Assembly (NCBI GenBank): GCA_002746645.1 | Contig: PDPU01000037.1 | Coordinates: 1-62,738 of the forward strand | Length of the DNA: 62,738 nt | DNA from: Gammaproteobacteria bacterium | GTDB lineage: Bacteria; Pseudomonadota; Gammaproteobacteria; Granulosicoccales; Granulosicoccaceae | Reading direction: 5' to 3' | Part shown: positions 40,742 to 50,383 of the stretch, piece by piece | Position numbering within the stretch: position 1 is the stretch's first letter | Layout: every line of letters starts with the position of its first letter | Position numbers and translations under genes: made by a program | Notes under the pieces: generated by a model | Told to the model about the DNA's origin: nothing | The model's input: only the letters and a program-made list of their open reading frames with translations | Databases searched by the model: none

Positions 40742-42118
40742 CTACTTGCCGATGCAGAACTCCCCGAAGATGCGTCCGAGCAGATCCTCGCTGTCGAATT
40801 CACCGGTGATCTCCTGCAGCGCGATGTGGGCAAGGCGGAGTTCCTCGGCGGCGAGTTCCGGCATGTCGAGGCTGTCGAGCCGTGCCAGTGCGTCGAGGGC
40901 GTGCCTGCGCGAGCGCGACAGGGCATCCAGCTGACGGCCGCGCGCGATGAGCGCGCCCTCGATGGCACGATCATGGCCGGCAAGCGAGAGAAGATGCGCG
41001 CGCAGTGCATCCATCCCTTCCCCGCTTCTGACCGATATCGCCAGCGCTTCGCTGGCGAGTTCGCCGAACTGCCCGCGTTGCTGTTCGCAGGACTCCGCAT
41101 CGACGAGATCCCGCTTGTTCAGCACCAGCGTGCGCGGCAGACCCCGCGGCAGGGCATAGCGTGCCAGCAGGGTGTCCTCGTCGAAGGCATGCCCCGGACA
41201 AGCCGACATGTCGAACAGCAGCAGCACATGATCGCTTGCGGCAATCGCGCGCTTCGCTCGTTCCATGCCTTCACGTTCGACGGGATCATCGCTGTCGCGC
41301 ATGCCGGCCGTGTCGATGACGTGCAGCGGCAGACCATCGATCGAGAGTTCCGCGTGCAGCACGTCGCGCGTAGTGCCTTCGATGTCGGTGACGATGGCGG
41401 TATCGGTGCCCGACAGGGCGTTCAGAAGGCTCGACTTGCCGGCGTTGACCGGCCCGGCAATGACGATCGAGAGGCCATCGCGCAGTCGCTGCCCCTGCGC
41501 CATGCGCGCCATCAGGCTGTCGTAGTTCGCCACCAGCTCGTGCGCGCGTTTTCGCAGCGCGGGCTCGCCGAGAAAGTCGATGTCCTCTTCGCTGAAATCG
41601 AGCGCGGCTTCGAGCCAGACACGCAACGCCACCACCGCTTCATCCAGTTCGCTGACGGCAGCCGAGAGGACACCACCCATCGAGCGCACCGCCGCGCGGG
41701 CGGCCGCTTCGGTACCGGCGTTGATGAGGTCGGCCACGGCCTCGGCCTGGGCAAGGTCGAGCTTGCCGTTCAGGAAGGCCCGTTCGGAGAATTCGCCGGG
41801 TCGTGCGGCGCGGGCACCGAGTGCGAGCACGCGTGAGAGCAGAAGCTGCAGCACGACGGGGCCGCCATGACCCTGCAGTTCGAGCACGTCTTCGCCCGTG
41901 TAGGATTCGGGTGCGGCGAAACGGATGGCGATGCCCTCGTCGAGCTCGCTGTCGTCGGCATCCAGAAACGGCAGGTAGACGGCCTTGCGCACGGGCAGTG
42001 TCCGGCCCGTGATCGCCTCGCCGATGGCGGACGCCGCGGGCCCGCTGACCCTGATGATGCCGATGCCCGCGCGTCCGCTGCCCGTGGCAATGGCTGCGAT
42101 GGTGTCGGTGACGTTCAT
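40742..42118 (-). CDS. mnmE: tRNA-modification GTPase MnmE (TrmE)
   Basis: A 458-residue GTPase partner of MnmG in U34 modification. It has the N-terminal formyl-THF-binding domain (TIAAIATGSGRAGIGIIRVSG at 42050-42112), the inserted G domain (GPVNAGKSSLLNALSG; VIDTAGMRDSDD; LNKRDLVDA) and the C-terminal FCIGK motif, whose cysteine is catalytic. I chose the ATG at 42118; the extra 22 codons upstream lack similarity. It follows yidC by 117 nt on the same strand. Confidence 0.97.
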   Translation of the reverse strand: MNVTDTIAAIATGSGRAGIGIIRVSGPAASAIGEAITGRTLPVRKAVYLPFLDADDSELDEGIAIRFAAPESYTGEDVLELQGHGGPVVLQLLLSRVLALGARAARPGEFSERAFLNGKLDLAQAEAVADLINAGTEAAARAAVRSMGGVLSAAVSELDEAVVALRVWLEAALDFSEEDIDFLGEPALRKRAHELVANYDSLMARMAQGQRLRDGLSIVIAGPVNAGKSSLLNALSGTDTAIVTDIEGTTRDVLHAELSIDGLPLHVIDTAGMRDSDDPVEREGMERAKRAIAASDHVLLLFDMSACPGHAFDEDTLLARYALPRGLPRTLVLNKRDLVDAESCEQQRGQFGELASEALAISVRSGEGMDALRAHLLSLAGHDRAIEGALIARGRQLDALSRSRRHALDALARLDSLDMPELAAEELRLAHIALQEITGEFDSEDLLGRIFGEFCIGK

Positions 42119-42235
42119 GCAACCGCCTGTCACTTGTTGCTGCTGCGCTGTGCCGCCGTCGAGACTGTCCGGCGCCGGCGGCATCAGCCGTGTTTTCCAG
42201 TTGCCGGCATCATCCGGCTGGTGTGTTGACGGGCC

Positions 42236-44002
42236 CTAGCCCTTGCCTTTCTTCCTGCCGCTGCGGGTGGGTTTGCCGCCGGCATTCTCCTTGCCATGGC
42301 TGCGCTTGTGACGGTTCGGGTCAGGGGTATCGCCGACAACGTATTTCGTGATGTAGTACTGCTGGGCGATCGTGAGGGTGTTGTTGGCCACCCAGTAGAG
42401 CACGAGCCCGGCCGGGAACATGGCGAAGAACACGCCGAAGACGAGTGGCAGGAACTGCATGACGCGCTGCTGGATCGGGTCGACCGGTGCCGGGTTCAGC
42501 TTCTGCTGGATGAACATGGTGATGGCCATGATGACCGGCAGGATGAAGTAGGGATCACGCACGGAGAGATCCCGAATCCAGAGAATCCACGGTGCCTGGC
42601 GAAGCTCCACGCTTTCGAGCAGCGCCCAGTAGAGCGCGATGAACACCGGTATCTGGATGAGCATCGGCAGACAGCCCCCGAGCGGGTTGACCTGTTCCTT
42701 CTTGTAGAGCGCCATCGTGGCCTGCCCCATGGCGGCACGATCGTCGCCATGGCGTTCCTTCAGCGCCTGCAGTTTCGGTTGCAGCAGCCGCATCTTCGCC
42801 ATCGACTTGTAGCTTGCTTCGGACAGCTTGTAGAACAGGGCCTTGACGATGACGGTAACGAGGATGATGGCCCAGCCCCAGTTGCCGATGAAACCGTGGA
42901 TGGTCTTCAGGAGCCAGAACAGTGGCTGGGAAAGTATCGTCAGCCATCCGAAATCAACGGTGAGTTCGAGATTCGGCGCCGCGGCCTTGAGTCGATCCTG
43001 GATCTTCGGACCGATGTAGGCACGAGTGCCGAAACTCGCCTCCTCGCCGGCAGGCACCACCGTGGACGCCGAGACAAGCCCGATGAGGTAGCGATTCTCG
43101 TCGGCGAGATACCGCGTGTAGGCCGTGTTGGCGACGCCTTCTTCGGTGGGGATGAGCGCCGCGGCGAAGTAGTGCTGAATCATGGCCACCCAGCCGTTGA
43201 CGAACTCGCGGTTGAGGTTCTCTTCCTGCATGTCGCCGAACTTGATCTTGTCGTAGGTGTCGTCTTCGGTCGAGAGGACGCCCCCGATGTAGGTATTCAT
43301 GAACTGCTGGCGCTCGTCCTTGGTGGCGGGCTTGCGCTTGATCTGGCGATACTGGTTGACGGGCCAGGATTCACCCGAGGCATTCTGGATCCGGTAGTCG
43401 ATCTCGACCTGATAGCTGTTGCGGTGGAAGGTCAGGGTCTTGACCACCTTCACGCCGTTCGCGCCTTCCCACACGAAGGGCACCGAGAGACTGTCTTCGC
43501 CATCGGCCAGCACGTAGCTGTCGGCCTCCACGGTGTACGGCTCGCGATGCGTGGGAGCAGCCACACCCTCGCGTGATTGCAGACCCGACTGCAGCACCAT
43601 GTAGCGTCCGGGTTCGTTGCTCATGAGTTCGAGCGGCACGTCGGGCTCGTCGATGTCGATCGGGTAGTCGAGCAGCGCCACGCGCGTGATGGTGGCACCC
43701 CGGGTGCTGATGGTGGTATCGATGACATCCGTGCGCACCGTGACGGCGGGTGCGGCAAGCGTGGCATCGACCGCGTCCGCCGCCACGGCATCGTCCGCCG
43801 CGGCGGTGCCGGGAAGGTCAGCCGAGGCTGCGACACCGCCGGGGGTGTCGGAGGCGGCAGTCGATGCGCCCTCACCCGTCGCTTTCGCTGCTTCCGTTGG
43901 CGTCCTGACGGCAGGCGTGTGGTAGTCCGCCACCCAGCTCTGATAGAGCAGAAGCGAAACGAAACCGAGCGCGATATACAGAAAGAGGCGTTGGTTATCC
44001 AT
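42236..44002 (-). CDS. yidC: Membrane protein insertase YidC
   Basis: A 588-residue insertase. It has an N-terminal membrane helix ([20 protein letters not shown]), then an Ala/Thr-rich linker and the large periplasmic beta-supersandwich (typical of Gram-negatives). The C-terminal five-helix insertase core includes [36 protein letters not shown] (42610-42680) and [14 protein letters not shown] basic tail ([20 protein letters not shown]) binds ribosomes. The ATG at 44002 begins at the first helix and overlaps yidD by 8 nt. Confidence 0.97.
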   Translation of the reverse strand: MDNQRLFLYIALGFVSLLLYQSWVADYHTPAVRTPTEAAKATGEGASTAASDTPGGVAASADLPGTAAADDAVAADAVDATLAAPAVTVRTDVIDTTISTRGATITRVALLDYPIDIDEPDVPLELMSNEPGRYMVLQSGLQSREGVAAPTHREPYTVEADSYVLADGEDSLSVPFVWEGANGVKVVKTLTFHRNSYQVEIDYRIQNASGESWPVNQYRQIKRKPATKDERQQFMNTYIGGVLSTEDDTYDKIKFGDMQEENLNREFVNGWVAMIQHYFAAALIPTEEGVANTAYTRYLADENRYLIGLVSASTVVPAGEEASFGTRAYIGPKIQDRLKAAAPNLELTVDFGWLTILSQPLFWLLKTIHGFIGNWGWAIILVTVIVKALFYKLSEASYKSMAKMRLLQPKLQALKERHGDDRAAMGQATMALYKKEQVNPLGGCLPMLIQIPVFIALYWALLESVELRQAPWILWIRDLSVRDPYFILPVIMAITMFIQQKLNPAPVDPIQQRVMQFLPLVFGVFFAMFPAGLVLYWVANNTLTIAQQYYITKYVVGDTPDPNRHKRSHGKENAGGKPTRSGRKKGKG

Positions 44003-44261
44003 CGACGGGCTCGGTGCTGGGTGAGGTGTCAGAGGTTGTTCGGTTGATGTCGTGGCACTGGCAGGGAGGCACCGGATCGTAGCCGCCTGCATGCAGTGGA
44101 TGGCAACGGCAGATCCGCTTCACGGCCAGCCATCCGCCCTTCACGGGACCATGCGTTTCGATGGCCTCGTGGGCGTAGCTCGAACAGGTCGGGTAGAAGC
44201 GGCAGCGCGGCGCGAGGAACGGACTGATCCACCGTTGGTAGAAGCGGATGAACCACAACAT
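43995..44261 (-). CDS. yidD: Membrane protein insertion efficiency factor YidD
   Basis: An 88-residue basic protein with the family signature: [28 protein letters not shown], spanning 44150-44245 (cue: [11 protein letters not shown]), then [15 protein letters not shown]. It helps YidC insert membrane proteins. It lies 7 nt after rnpA and overlaps yidC, as in most proteobacteria. Confidence 0.96.
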   Translation of the reverse strand: MLWFIRFYQRWISPFLAPRCRFYPTCSSYAHEAIETHGPVKGGWLAVKRICRCHPLHAGGYDPVPPCQCHDINRTTSDTSPSTEPVDG

Positions 44262-44268
44262 GGCGCCA

Positions 44269-44646
44269 TTATCCCCGCTTTCGCTCGTGCTTGCTGATCA
44301 CATCATCGAGAATGCGATCGAATGCCATGCGCAGCTCCGCAGTACCCGCTGCTGCTGCCGGATCGCGGTTCATGACCACGATGGCGAGGCCGGACAGTTC
44401 CTCGCGGCGATGACGAAAGGCTTCGCGGGCAACACGCTTGAGACGATTGCGATCCACGGCACGCTTCGCCCGCTTCTTCGCGATGGCGAGACCGAGTCTT
44501 GCCGGGGCTGCCCTGTCGGCTTCGCGATGCACCAGAATGCTCCAGTGCCTGTCGCCGAAGCGGCGATTCCTTCTGAAGACGTCGCCGTAGTCGGCACCGG
44601 AGAGAAGCCGCGCCGAGCGCGGAAAGGTGTGCTTCGTGTGGTTCAG
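44269..44646 (-). CDS. rnpA: Ribonuclease P protein component, likely CTG start
   Basis: The protein subunit of RNase P, which matures tRNA 5' ends. The conserved body is clear: [38 protein letters not shown] (signature) and [13 protein letters not shown]. The only canonical start in frame, a GTG at 44532, would cut off the conserved N-terminal strands. Upstream of it the frame is open back into rpmH with no ATG, GTG or TTG. The best start is CTG at 44646, giving 125 residues ([10 protein letters not shown]) and overlapping the rpmH stop as CTGA. Non-canonical initiation or a sequence error are the alternatives. Confidence 0.88.
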   Translation of the reverse strand: MNHTKHTFPRSARLLSGADYGDVFRRNRRFGDRHWSILVHREADRAAPARLGLAIAKKRAKRAVDRNRLKRVAREAFRHRREELSGLAIVVMNRDPAAAAGTAELRMAFDRILDDVISKHERKRG

Positions 44647-44777
44647 GGACAGAGACGCGCGCGACCCTTGCGACGACGAGCAGCGAGCACGTCACGGCCA
44701 CTGCGCGTGGCATTGCGGGCACGGAAACCGTGGGTACGGGCGCGCTTGATCTTGCTCGGATTGTAGGTTCTTTTCAT
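44643..44777 (-). CDS. rpmH: 50S ribosomal protein L34
   Basis: A 44-residue ribosomal protein: [18 protein letters not shown], then [20 protein letters not shown] and RARLCP. Except for the last residues it matches bacterial L34 very closely; the CP ending is unusual (TV or SA are common). It heads the rpmH-rnpA-yidD-yidC-mnmE cluster. In most gammaproteobacteria it faces dnaA, but here about 7.5 kb of accessory genes intervene. Confidence 0.97.
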   Translation of the reverse strand: MKRTYNPSKIKRARTHGFRARNATRSGRDVLAARRRKGRARLCP

Positions 44778-45023
44778 GACGGTATCATCCGGGGGCGATG
44801 ACTACTGGGAGTCATGCACTTGAAGCTTTGCGGAACTCTCCATCATATCACCGAGGGATGAGGACTTCAAGCTCGACGTTGCGCTCCGACAGGGCCACCT
44901 CATCATAAATCATCGCCGCGAGAGACGTTTGCAGGAACGCCGGCTCCCACCCGGCTCGGCGCCACAGTCGCCTGATACCGTCTTTGTTCGACTCGTTCGC
45001 TCGGGCAGAGCGATTGATGTGGA

Positions 45024-45515
45024 TCATGGCGGCTCCTTCGAGTCAAGATGCGATGCCTTCGTTACCGGAGCATTTCGCCGATTGTATTCCATGCCGCCCG
45101 GCGGAGCGCCTGGATCAGAAATGCCCGGAACCAACTCGACCTGAACCGCTTGCTGACCGATATGGACAGTGCCAGCCTCTCCTTGTACATCACGCGCCTT
45201 GAAATACTCGATGCGCAGGTGTGTCGGTCCTTGCCATCGGAAATTCGCGCCGTACGCACGATCATTTCTGGTCGCCCCTACCAGCGTAACCACCGATCTT
45301 TCCATGGTGGTGGCACCTTCCGGCACCACGAACACATCGTACCGGAAGGTATCCGTGGCGCCAGTGTTGACCTCGACCAGCACGGCGTCAAGACCTGAAT
45401 CGCCGGGAGAAGAAACGCGACTCACTTCGTCATGGGATGCCATCGGCTGACATGCACTCAGAACCAACAGCGTTACACCACAGGCAACGCCGCCAAGCAA
45501 CTCTTTGTGCACCAT
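45024..45515 (-). CDS. Small hypothetical lipoprotein
   Basis: A 163-residue protein with a lipoprotein signal peptide (GVTLLVLSAC). The mature part looks like an all-beta domain (DAVLVEVNTG, TFRYDVFVVPEG, LRIEYFKARD) ending in Pro/Gly-rich sequence. I do not recognise the family. It starts inside the 3' end of the toxin-like fragment (43-nt overlap) with no clear ribosome-binding site. An immunity protein for that fragment is conceivable, but nothing in the sequence shows it. Confidence 0.6.
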   Translation of the reverse strand: MVHKELLGGVACGVTLLVLSACQPMASHDEVSRVSSPGDSGLDAVLVEVNTGATDTFRYDVFVVPEGATTMERSVVTLVGATRNDRAYGANFRWQGPTHLRIEYFKARDVQGEAGTVHIGQQAVQVELVPGISDPGAPPGGMEYNRRNAPVTKASHLDSKEPP

Positions 45516-45748
45516 ATGCTGAAGTTACCGAAATCCTGAAATGCTACGTCTGCGTTCTGTTGCTTGTAATCCCACGGACCCTTGTTCTTCACTTGATCAT
45601 AGAACCAGAGCCAATCACCGGGTTTCGTGGAATGGTGATTCCGTGCCTCCTGGATGTTCCTGTCCATCGAGATACCGGGCAGCATGACCCTGCGCTTGTC
45701 CACGATACCAGCGTTTTCAGCCTCGATGCGAGTCAGGATCTGACCCAT
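45473..45748 (-). pseudogene. Truncated Ntox44-like polymorphic toxin fragment
   Basis: A 91-residue frame containing WFYDQVKNKGPWDYKQ and FQDFGNFSI, which resemble the start of the polymorphic toxin type 44 (Ntox44) domain, a predicted RNase toxin at the C-terminus of secreted proteins. Family members continue FGNFNYGATG and on for many residues; here the sequence changes to WCTKSCLAALPVV and stops, so the domain is cut. The N-terminal delivery part is also missing, since mesD begins 54 nt upstream. I infer a broken remnant from an earlier toxin locus. Assignment is from memory of the family. Confidence 0.6.
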
Positions 45749-45801
45749 GCCATTGCCGGCTCGAAGATCAGTTGAAGTGCTGCCGCGGCTCGAGAATGAC
45801 A

Positions 45802-46833
45802 CTACTCCGCCCCGAGCTCCCTGCGAACGATCCGGGCACCCGCGCTCAACGCACCCAGCTTGCCTCGTGCAACGGCGCGCGACAGCGGTGCCATGCCGCA
45901 ATTGGTGCAGGGATAGAGCTTGTCGGCGTCAACGAACCGAAGGGCCTTGCGCAAGGTATCGGCGACTTCTTCGGGTGTCTCGATCCTGTTGCTGGCCACA
46001 TCAATTGCCCCGACCATGACTTTCTTGCCACGCAGCAGCTCGATGAGATCCATCGGCACTCTGGAGTTATGGCATTCGAGCGAAACCAGATCAATGCCGG
46101 ACGACCGGAGCTTCGGAAACGTCTCTTCATACTGCCGCCATTCCGAACCCAGGGTCTTTTTCCAGTCCGTATTGGCCTTGATGCCGTAGCCGTAACAGAT
46201 ATGGACTGCCGTTTCGCATTTCAGCCCTTCGATGGCCCGCTCCAGTGTGGCAATGCCCCAGTCATTCACCTCGTCGAAGAACACGTTGAATGCAGGCTCG
46301 TCGAACTGGATGATGTCGACACCGGCGGCTTCCAGTTCCTTCGCTTCCTGATTCAGAATCGTCGCAAATTCCCGAGCGAGCGCTTCACGACTCCGGTAAT
46401 GCACGTCATGAAGCGTGTCGATCATCGTCATGGGCCCGGGCAGCGCCCATTTGATCGGAGCCTTCGTCTGCTGGCGCAGGAATCCGGCATCCTCGACAAA
46501 GACCGGCTTTTCACGCGAAACGGCACCGGTCACCGTCGGCACGCTGGCATCGTAACGGTCGCGGATTCTCACGGTTTCGCGTCTTTCGAAATCCACGCCG
46601 TTCAGATGCTCGATGAAGGTCGTGACAAAGTGCTGGCGGGTCTGTTCACCATCGCTGACGATATCGATGCCTGCGTGCCGCTGCTCGGCCAGTGAAACGC
46701 GCAGCGCGTCCTGTTTGCCCTCGCGCAGTGCATCACCTTCCAGCTTCCAGGGCGACCAGAGTCTTTCCGGTTCCGACAGCCAGGAGGGTTTCGGCAGGCT
46801 GCCCGCCGTAGACGTTGGAAGAAGCTTCTCCAT
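45802..46833 (-). CDS. mesD: MesD-type core methionine synthase
   Basis: A 343-residue enzyme equal to the C-terminal catalytic half of MetE. The zinc ligands are all present: His211 and Cys213 (HICYG), Glu253 (LECHNS) and Cys312 (CTNCGM). The homocysteine end starts STAGSLPKPSW. It lacks the MetE N-terminal half that binds polyglutamyl folate. Together with the DUF1852 gene upstream, this matches MesD, a folate-independent methionine synthase reported to need MesX and oxygen. It follows mesX by 39 nt. Which methyl donor it uses is not known to me. Confidence 0.88.
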   Translation of the reverse strand: MEKLLPTSTAGSLPKPSWLSEPERLWSPWKLEGDALREGKQDALRVSLAEQRHAGIDIVSDGEQTRQHFVTTFIEHLNGVDFERRETVRIRDRYDASVPTVTGAVSREKPVFVEDAGFLRQQTKAPIKWALPGPMTMIDTLHDVHYRSREALAREFATILNQEAKELEAAGVDIIQFDEPAFNVFFDEVNDWGIATLERAIEGLKCETAVHICYGYGIKANTDWKKTLGSEWRQYEETFPKLRSSGIDLVSLECHNSRVPMDLIELLRGKKVMVGAIDVASNRIETPEEVADTLRKALRFVDADKLYPCTNCGMAPLSRAVARGKLGALSAGARIVRRELGAE

Positions 46834-46872
46834 GAAATGCGACCTCGTGAGTTTCTGCAGTGTTCGGAGAAT

Positions 46873-47880
46873 CTATCGGGCGGCGAAACCGGCGGATCCT
46901 GCTGATTTGGCGAACCCGGCGGACCATGTATCAAGCATGGCACGATACGGCTTGATGAGGTGCTCTTCGGCAAACTTCCCCTGCGCGATCGCAAGCTGCG
47001 TCCGCTCCTCGCGATCATAGACAACCCGCGCCTGCGAAAAATCCTGATGCTTCAGGCTTGGTCTGTAGCGCTGGCCGGCAACCGAATTCGCGTTGTAGAT
47101 CTCGGGACGGTAGATCTTCTGGAAGGCTTCCATGGTGCTGATTGTGCTGATCAGTTCAAGGTTGGTGTAGTCGTTGAGAAGATCGCCGAAGAAATAGAAG
47201 GCCAGGGGAGCAACGCTGTTGGGCGGCATGAAGTAACGCACCTGCATGTTCATCTTCCTGAAATACCGCTCGGTCAGCGAGGCTTCATCGGGTTCGTATT
47301 CCACGCCCAGCACGGGGTGTTCGTTTGCGGTGCGGAAATAGGTCCGGTTTTCGGACACGCTCAGGCAGATCACCGGCGGTTTGCGAAAATGCGTCGCATA
47401 GGCTTCGGAGGCGATGAATGACTGGAAGATTCGCCCGTGCAGGTCACCGAAATCCTCCGGCACACTGAACCCTTCTCGGCCGGCGTTGTGTTCGGGCAGC
47501 AGCACGCTGAAATCGTAATCCCGCACATAGGACGAGAAATTGTTGCCGACGATTCCTTCACGGCGAGTGCCGTTTTTGTGGTCAACGATCGTTGTTCTGA
47601 GAAATTCAATCGCCGGGAAGGACTCACCGCTGCCATCCATGTCCATGTCGACCGAAATGATGTCCAGCTCGACCGTGTAGCGATCGTTGTCCGGGTTGTC
47701 CCAATGGGCGAGATGATTGCAGTGATTGTTGATCATCTGCAGCGCATTCTGCAGGTTTTCGCGGCGGTTTTCGCTTCGCGCCAGATTCGCGAAATTGGTG
47801 GTCAGCCGCGTGCCCTCGGTGGGCGTATAGGTTTCGTCGAAACGAATGCTCTTGATCCTGAAGGCAAGGTCGTCGGTCAT
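46873..47880 (-). CDS. mesX: MesX (DUF1852) partner of MesD
   Basis: A 335-residue DUF1852 protein: FRIKSIRFDETYTPTEGTR, NCNHLAHWDNPDNDRY (HCNHLAHW), EGIVGNNFSSYVRDYDFSV and MNMQVRYFMPPNSVAPLAFYF. DUF1852 genes pair with core MetE genes; MesX is required for MesD activity. The ATG at 47880 starts the family's N-terminus, and the 27 upstream codons are discarded. A palindrome at 48068-48082 lies upstream. The tail KSAGSAGFAAR is variable sequence. Confidence 0.88.
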   Translation of the reverse strand: MTDDLAFRIKSIRFDETYTPTEGTRLTTNFANLARSENRRENLQNALQMINNHCNHLAHWDNPDNDRYTVELDIISVDMDMDGSGESFPAIEFLRTTIVDHKNGTRREGIVGNNFSSYVRDYDFSVLLPEHNAGREGFSVPEDFGDLHGRIFQSFIASEAYATHFRKPPVICLSVSENRTYFRTANEHPVLGVEYEPDEASLTERYFRKMNMQVRYFMPPNSVAPLAFYFFGDLLNDYTNLELISTISTMEAFQKIYRPEIYNANSVAGQRYRPSLKHQDFSQARVVYDREERTQLAIAQGKFAEEHLIKPYRAMLDTWSAGFAKSAGSAGFAAR

Positions 47881-48067
47881 TGTGATTCGGCTCCTGTCTG
47901 TCCGGGGTCGAACCGAAGAACGGGGTTCTTTAATCGTCCGTTCTCTTCGGGGTACCCTCATCGGGGTGCGGTTCGTTCAGCGCATGTTTCTGCCGGATGT
48001 CGACAGATCAGGAACGATTTATACGGCAACTGACGCATGAATGAAATTGACATTTTCTAGGATACAC

Positions 48068-48082
48068 ATGACAATCTGTCAT
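48068..48082. promoter_or_regulatory. Palindromic operator candidate upstream of mesX
   Basis: ATGACA-ATC-TGTCAT is a perfect inverted repeat with a 3-bp centre, about 190 bp upstream of mesX and just past the lysR stop. Twenty bp to its left is TTGACA (48048-48053). It could bind the adjacent LysR-type regulator, but this does not match the classical MetR or MetJ boxes. Confidence 0.4.
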
Positions 48083-48142
48083 GCGTGGACAGCAACGCTC
48101 GATGGACAGGGTCAGACCGAGGAGTGGGTAGCGTCCGCGTCT

Positions 48143-49015
48143 TCAGACCTCGACGGTTTCGGCGAGACCGACAAAGGCATCGACATAGTTGGCCGACACC
48201 CCGCTGCGATAACCCAGATGGATGGACTTGGTGATCCCGTCACCCAGCCGCACGCCCTTCACCCCTCTCGCCTCGTGCAACAGCCAGTCGGGCGTGGCAC
48301 TGACCACGCGGCCCGTTGCCACCAGGCGCAGCATCAGGTCGGTCGTTTCAACCGTGCGGTGACGCTTCGGCAACGCATGGGCGGGAGCCAGAAAACGGGT
48401 GTAGATATCCAGCCTTTCCCTGGGCACGGGATAGGTGATCAGAGTCTCGCCGGCCAGATCTCCGGGCGTGACCTGCCGTTTCCTTGCCAGAGGGTGCGTT
48501 TCGGCCACGGCCAGTATCAGCTCATAGTCGAAGACAGGCCTGTACCGGACCCCGGGGCGTTCGATCGGATCGGGCGTGACGAGGATGTCGATCTCATGGT
48601 TCAGAAGCGCGGCAAGCCCACCGAACTGGAAGGCCGAGGTGACATCCAGCTCGACATCGGGCCATTCCGCCAGGAACAAGTCGATCACGCGCATCAGCCA
48701 GTTCTGACAGGGATGGCATTCCACCCCGACCCGGATCGCTCCGCGCCGGCCGCGCGCGTAATCGGCAAGCACCGCCGAGCCATGTTCGAGCTGCGGCAGC
48801 ACCCGCGTCGCGAGGCTCAGAAGATACTCCCCGGCAGGCGTCAGACACAGCTTGCGCCCCTCGCGCTCCCACAGCTTGACCTCGTGTCGCGCCTCGAATC
48901 GGCGGATTGCGTGACTGACTGCCGATTGCGTCAGGCAGAGCTTTTCAGCCGCTTCGGTCAGGCTGCCTGTTCGGTCAATCTCGCGCAGGATGACCAGAGG
49001 TTGAATGTCGATCAT
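48143..49015 (-). CDS. LysR-family regulator, MetR-like
   Basis: A 290-residue LysR regulator. The N-terminal winged helix is complete (GSLTEAAEKLCLTQSAVSHAIRRFE at 48880-48960), followed by the effector-binding domain (GAIRVGVECHPCQNWLMRVI). The CHPCQNW stretch is also found in MetR, which senses homocysteine. With mesX and mesD downstream on the same strand, I infer it controls methionine synthesis. I chose the ATG at 49015 (MIDIQPLVILREI) over an upstream extension. Confidence 0.88.
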   Translation of the reverse strand: MIDIQPLVILREIDRTGSLTEAAEKLCLTQSAVSHAIRRFEARHEVKLWEREGRKLCLTPAGEYLLSLATRVLPQLEHGSAVLADYARGRRGAIRVGVECHPCQNWLMRVIDLFLAEWPDVELDVTSAFQFGGLAALLNHEIDILVTPDPIERPGVRYRPVFDYELILAVAETHPLARKRQVTPGDLAGETLITYPVPRERLDIYTRFLAPAHALPKRHRTVETTDLMLRLVATGRVVSATPDWLLHEARGVKGVRLGDGITKSIHLGYRSGVSANYVDAFVGLAETVEV

Positions 49016-49402
49016 GGCACGTATCCGCCGTCGTTCATCCGAGGCCTGCCTACGTCTTCCCGTCACCGGAAACCGGAACCGAGGATACACTACCGAATCG
49101 TGCCAGCCCCGCGAGAGTGTTCGGCACGGCAGGCTCGAGCGGCAGTCTCATCCGGATCGAGTCACGGCGCAAGATCGGGGAACGAGAGGCCGAACGAGAC
49201 GGGAATCATCCCGAGAGTGGAGCCATGAAGCAGAAGAGTCTTGAAGATGAGCGTTATTAGCGTGGCATGGGCCTGATACCCGATCGCCTACCATAAAATG
49301 CCGCAGGACATTTTTTGATCATTGCTCCAGTGTTCAACAGGTCACTGTTGCTACGGCCACTTGAATCCACCCCGAGTGCCATTGTGATATCGACTGATAT
49401 GG
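49016..49402. other. Intergenic region between lysR and the EamA gene
   Basis: About 390 nt with no recognised gene. GC-rich on the left, becoming AT-rich toward 49300. Near 49293-49315 a weak AAATG / CATTT hairpin followed by T residues could end a transcript, but the stem is short. Confidence 0.4.
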
Positions 49403-50290
49403 TTACGTTTGTTTTGCGGTGACCAGCATCCCGGAGATTATCACCAGAGAAATTGCTATAAAATTCATGAAGGTTATATTTTCATTAAATACCAGAGAGA
49501 TCCAGACAACCGACAGAACCGGTGAAATATATACCAATGGTGCTATTTTGGATGCATCCTCTCTGGACAGAGCATGGATCCAAAGGATATAAGACAATCC
49601 ATTGATAAAAACCCCATTGATCAATACAACGGGCATTGATGCAAGATCAGGAACGGCAAGGCCACCCCACAGGATCAAGGTGATGAGTGAAAACATGGTG
49701 GCCCACAGAAAATACATGAAAACACTCAATGAAACATCCTGCCTTCGCTCCAGTTTTGAAAATACCGAGAACAGGGAAAACGATATGGCACCAACAAGAG
49801 TGACAACAAGAGCGCTTGAATCCGCCGCGGAGACGTTGGAGTAATCCAGTGAAAACACATCCCCCTTTGTAAGAACAACAACAGCAGCCATGAATCCCAA
49901 CATCAGAGAAATTATTCTGCGTGCGTTCAACCTTTCCTTGAGAATAAATACTGCAAAAATCGAAATCATCGGGGGCCACAAGTACTGGACAACAAGGACC
50001 TCGACCGAGTCTCCCTTGGCGTATCCATGGTAAATGCATAAATAATATAAAAAACAACCCAGGAAACCCAGATACATGGTCTGACTGCATTTTATTACAT
50101 CGAACTCCTTGGCCAATTTGATTCTTAGATTCTTTGTGACAAAACCAACGGAGAGGGTGGACAAGAAATTCGTCCAGAATAAAAACTGCAAACCGTCGAT
50201 ATCTGCCTGTCCGATTCTGGACACTATCGGAATAAAGCTCCATGCCAGGACGCAAACCAGAGCCAGCAGGATTGGAGGTATTCTATCCAT
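49403..50290 (-). CDS. EamA/DMT-family transporter
   Basis: A 295-residue inner-membrane protein with ten predicted helices in two EamA repeats (PPILLALVCVLAWSFIPIV; VSAADSSALVVTLVGAISFSLFSVF). This is typical of drug/metabolite exporters. The block LEVLVVQYLWPP-like (VEVLVVQYLWPPMISIF) is characteristic. The gene is distinctly AT-rich relative to its surroundings, suggesting transfer. I chose the ATG at 50290; a TTG three codons upstream is also in frame. Substrate unknown. Confidence 0.88.
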   Translation of the reverse strand: MDRIPPILLALVCVLAWSFIPIVSRIGQADIDGLQFLFWTNFLSTLSVGFVTKNLRIKLAKEFDVIKCSQTMYLGFLGCFLYYLCIYHGYAKGDSVEVLVVQYLWPPMISIFAVFILKERLNARRIISLMLGFMAAVVVLTKGDVFSLDYSNVSAADSSALVVTLVGAISFSLFSVFSKLERRQDVSLSVFMYFLWATMFSLITLILWGGLAVPDLASMPVVLINGVFINGLSYILWIHALSREDASKIAPLVYISPVLSVVWISLVFNENITFMNFIAISLVIISGMLVTAKQT

Positions 50291-50383
50291 TGCTTTCAAC
50301 GACTACGAAACGAGATATATTCATCAACTCAGACTGATATATGTCAACATTATCACAACCCACTTCAATTAATCATTTTCGGT

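Noticed and set aside
44303..44722. Longer canonical-start frame (139 residues) over rnpA
   Set aside because: It is a different frame from the RNase P motifs and shows no protein similarity.
45024..45748. A functional toxin-immunity pair
   Set aside because: The toxin domain is truncated at both ends, so a working pair is not supported.
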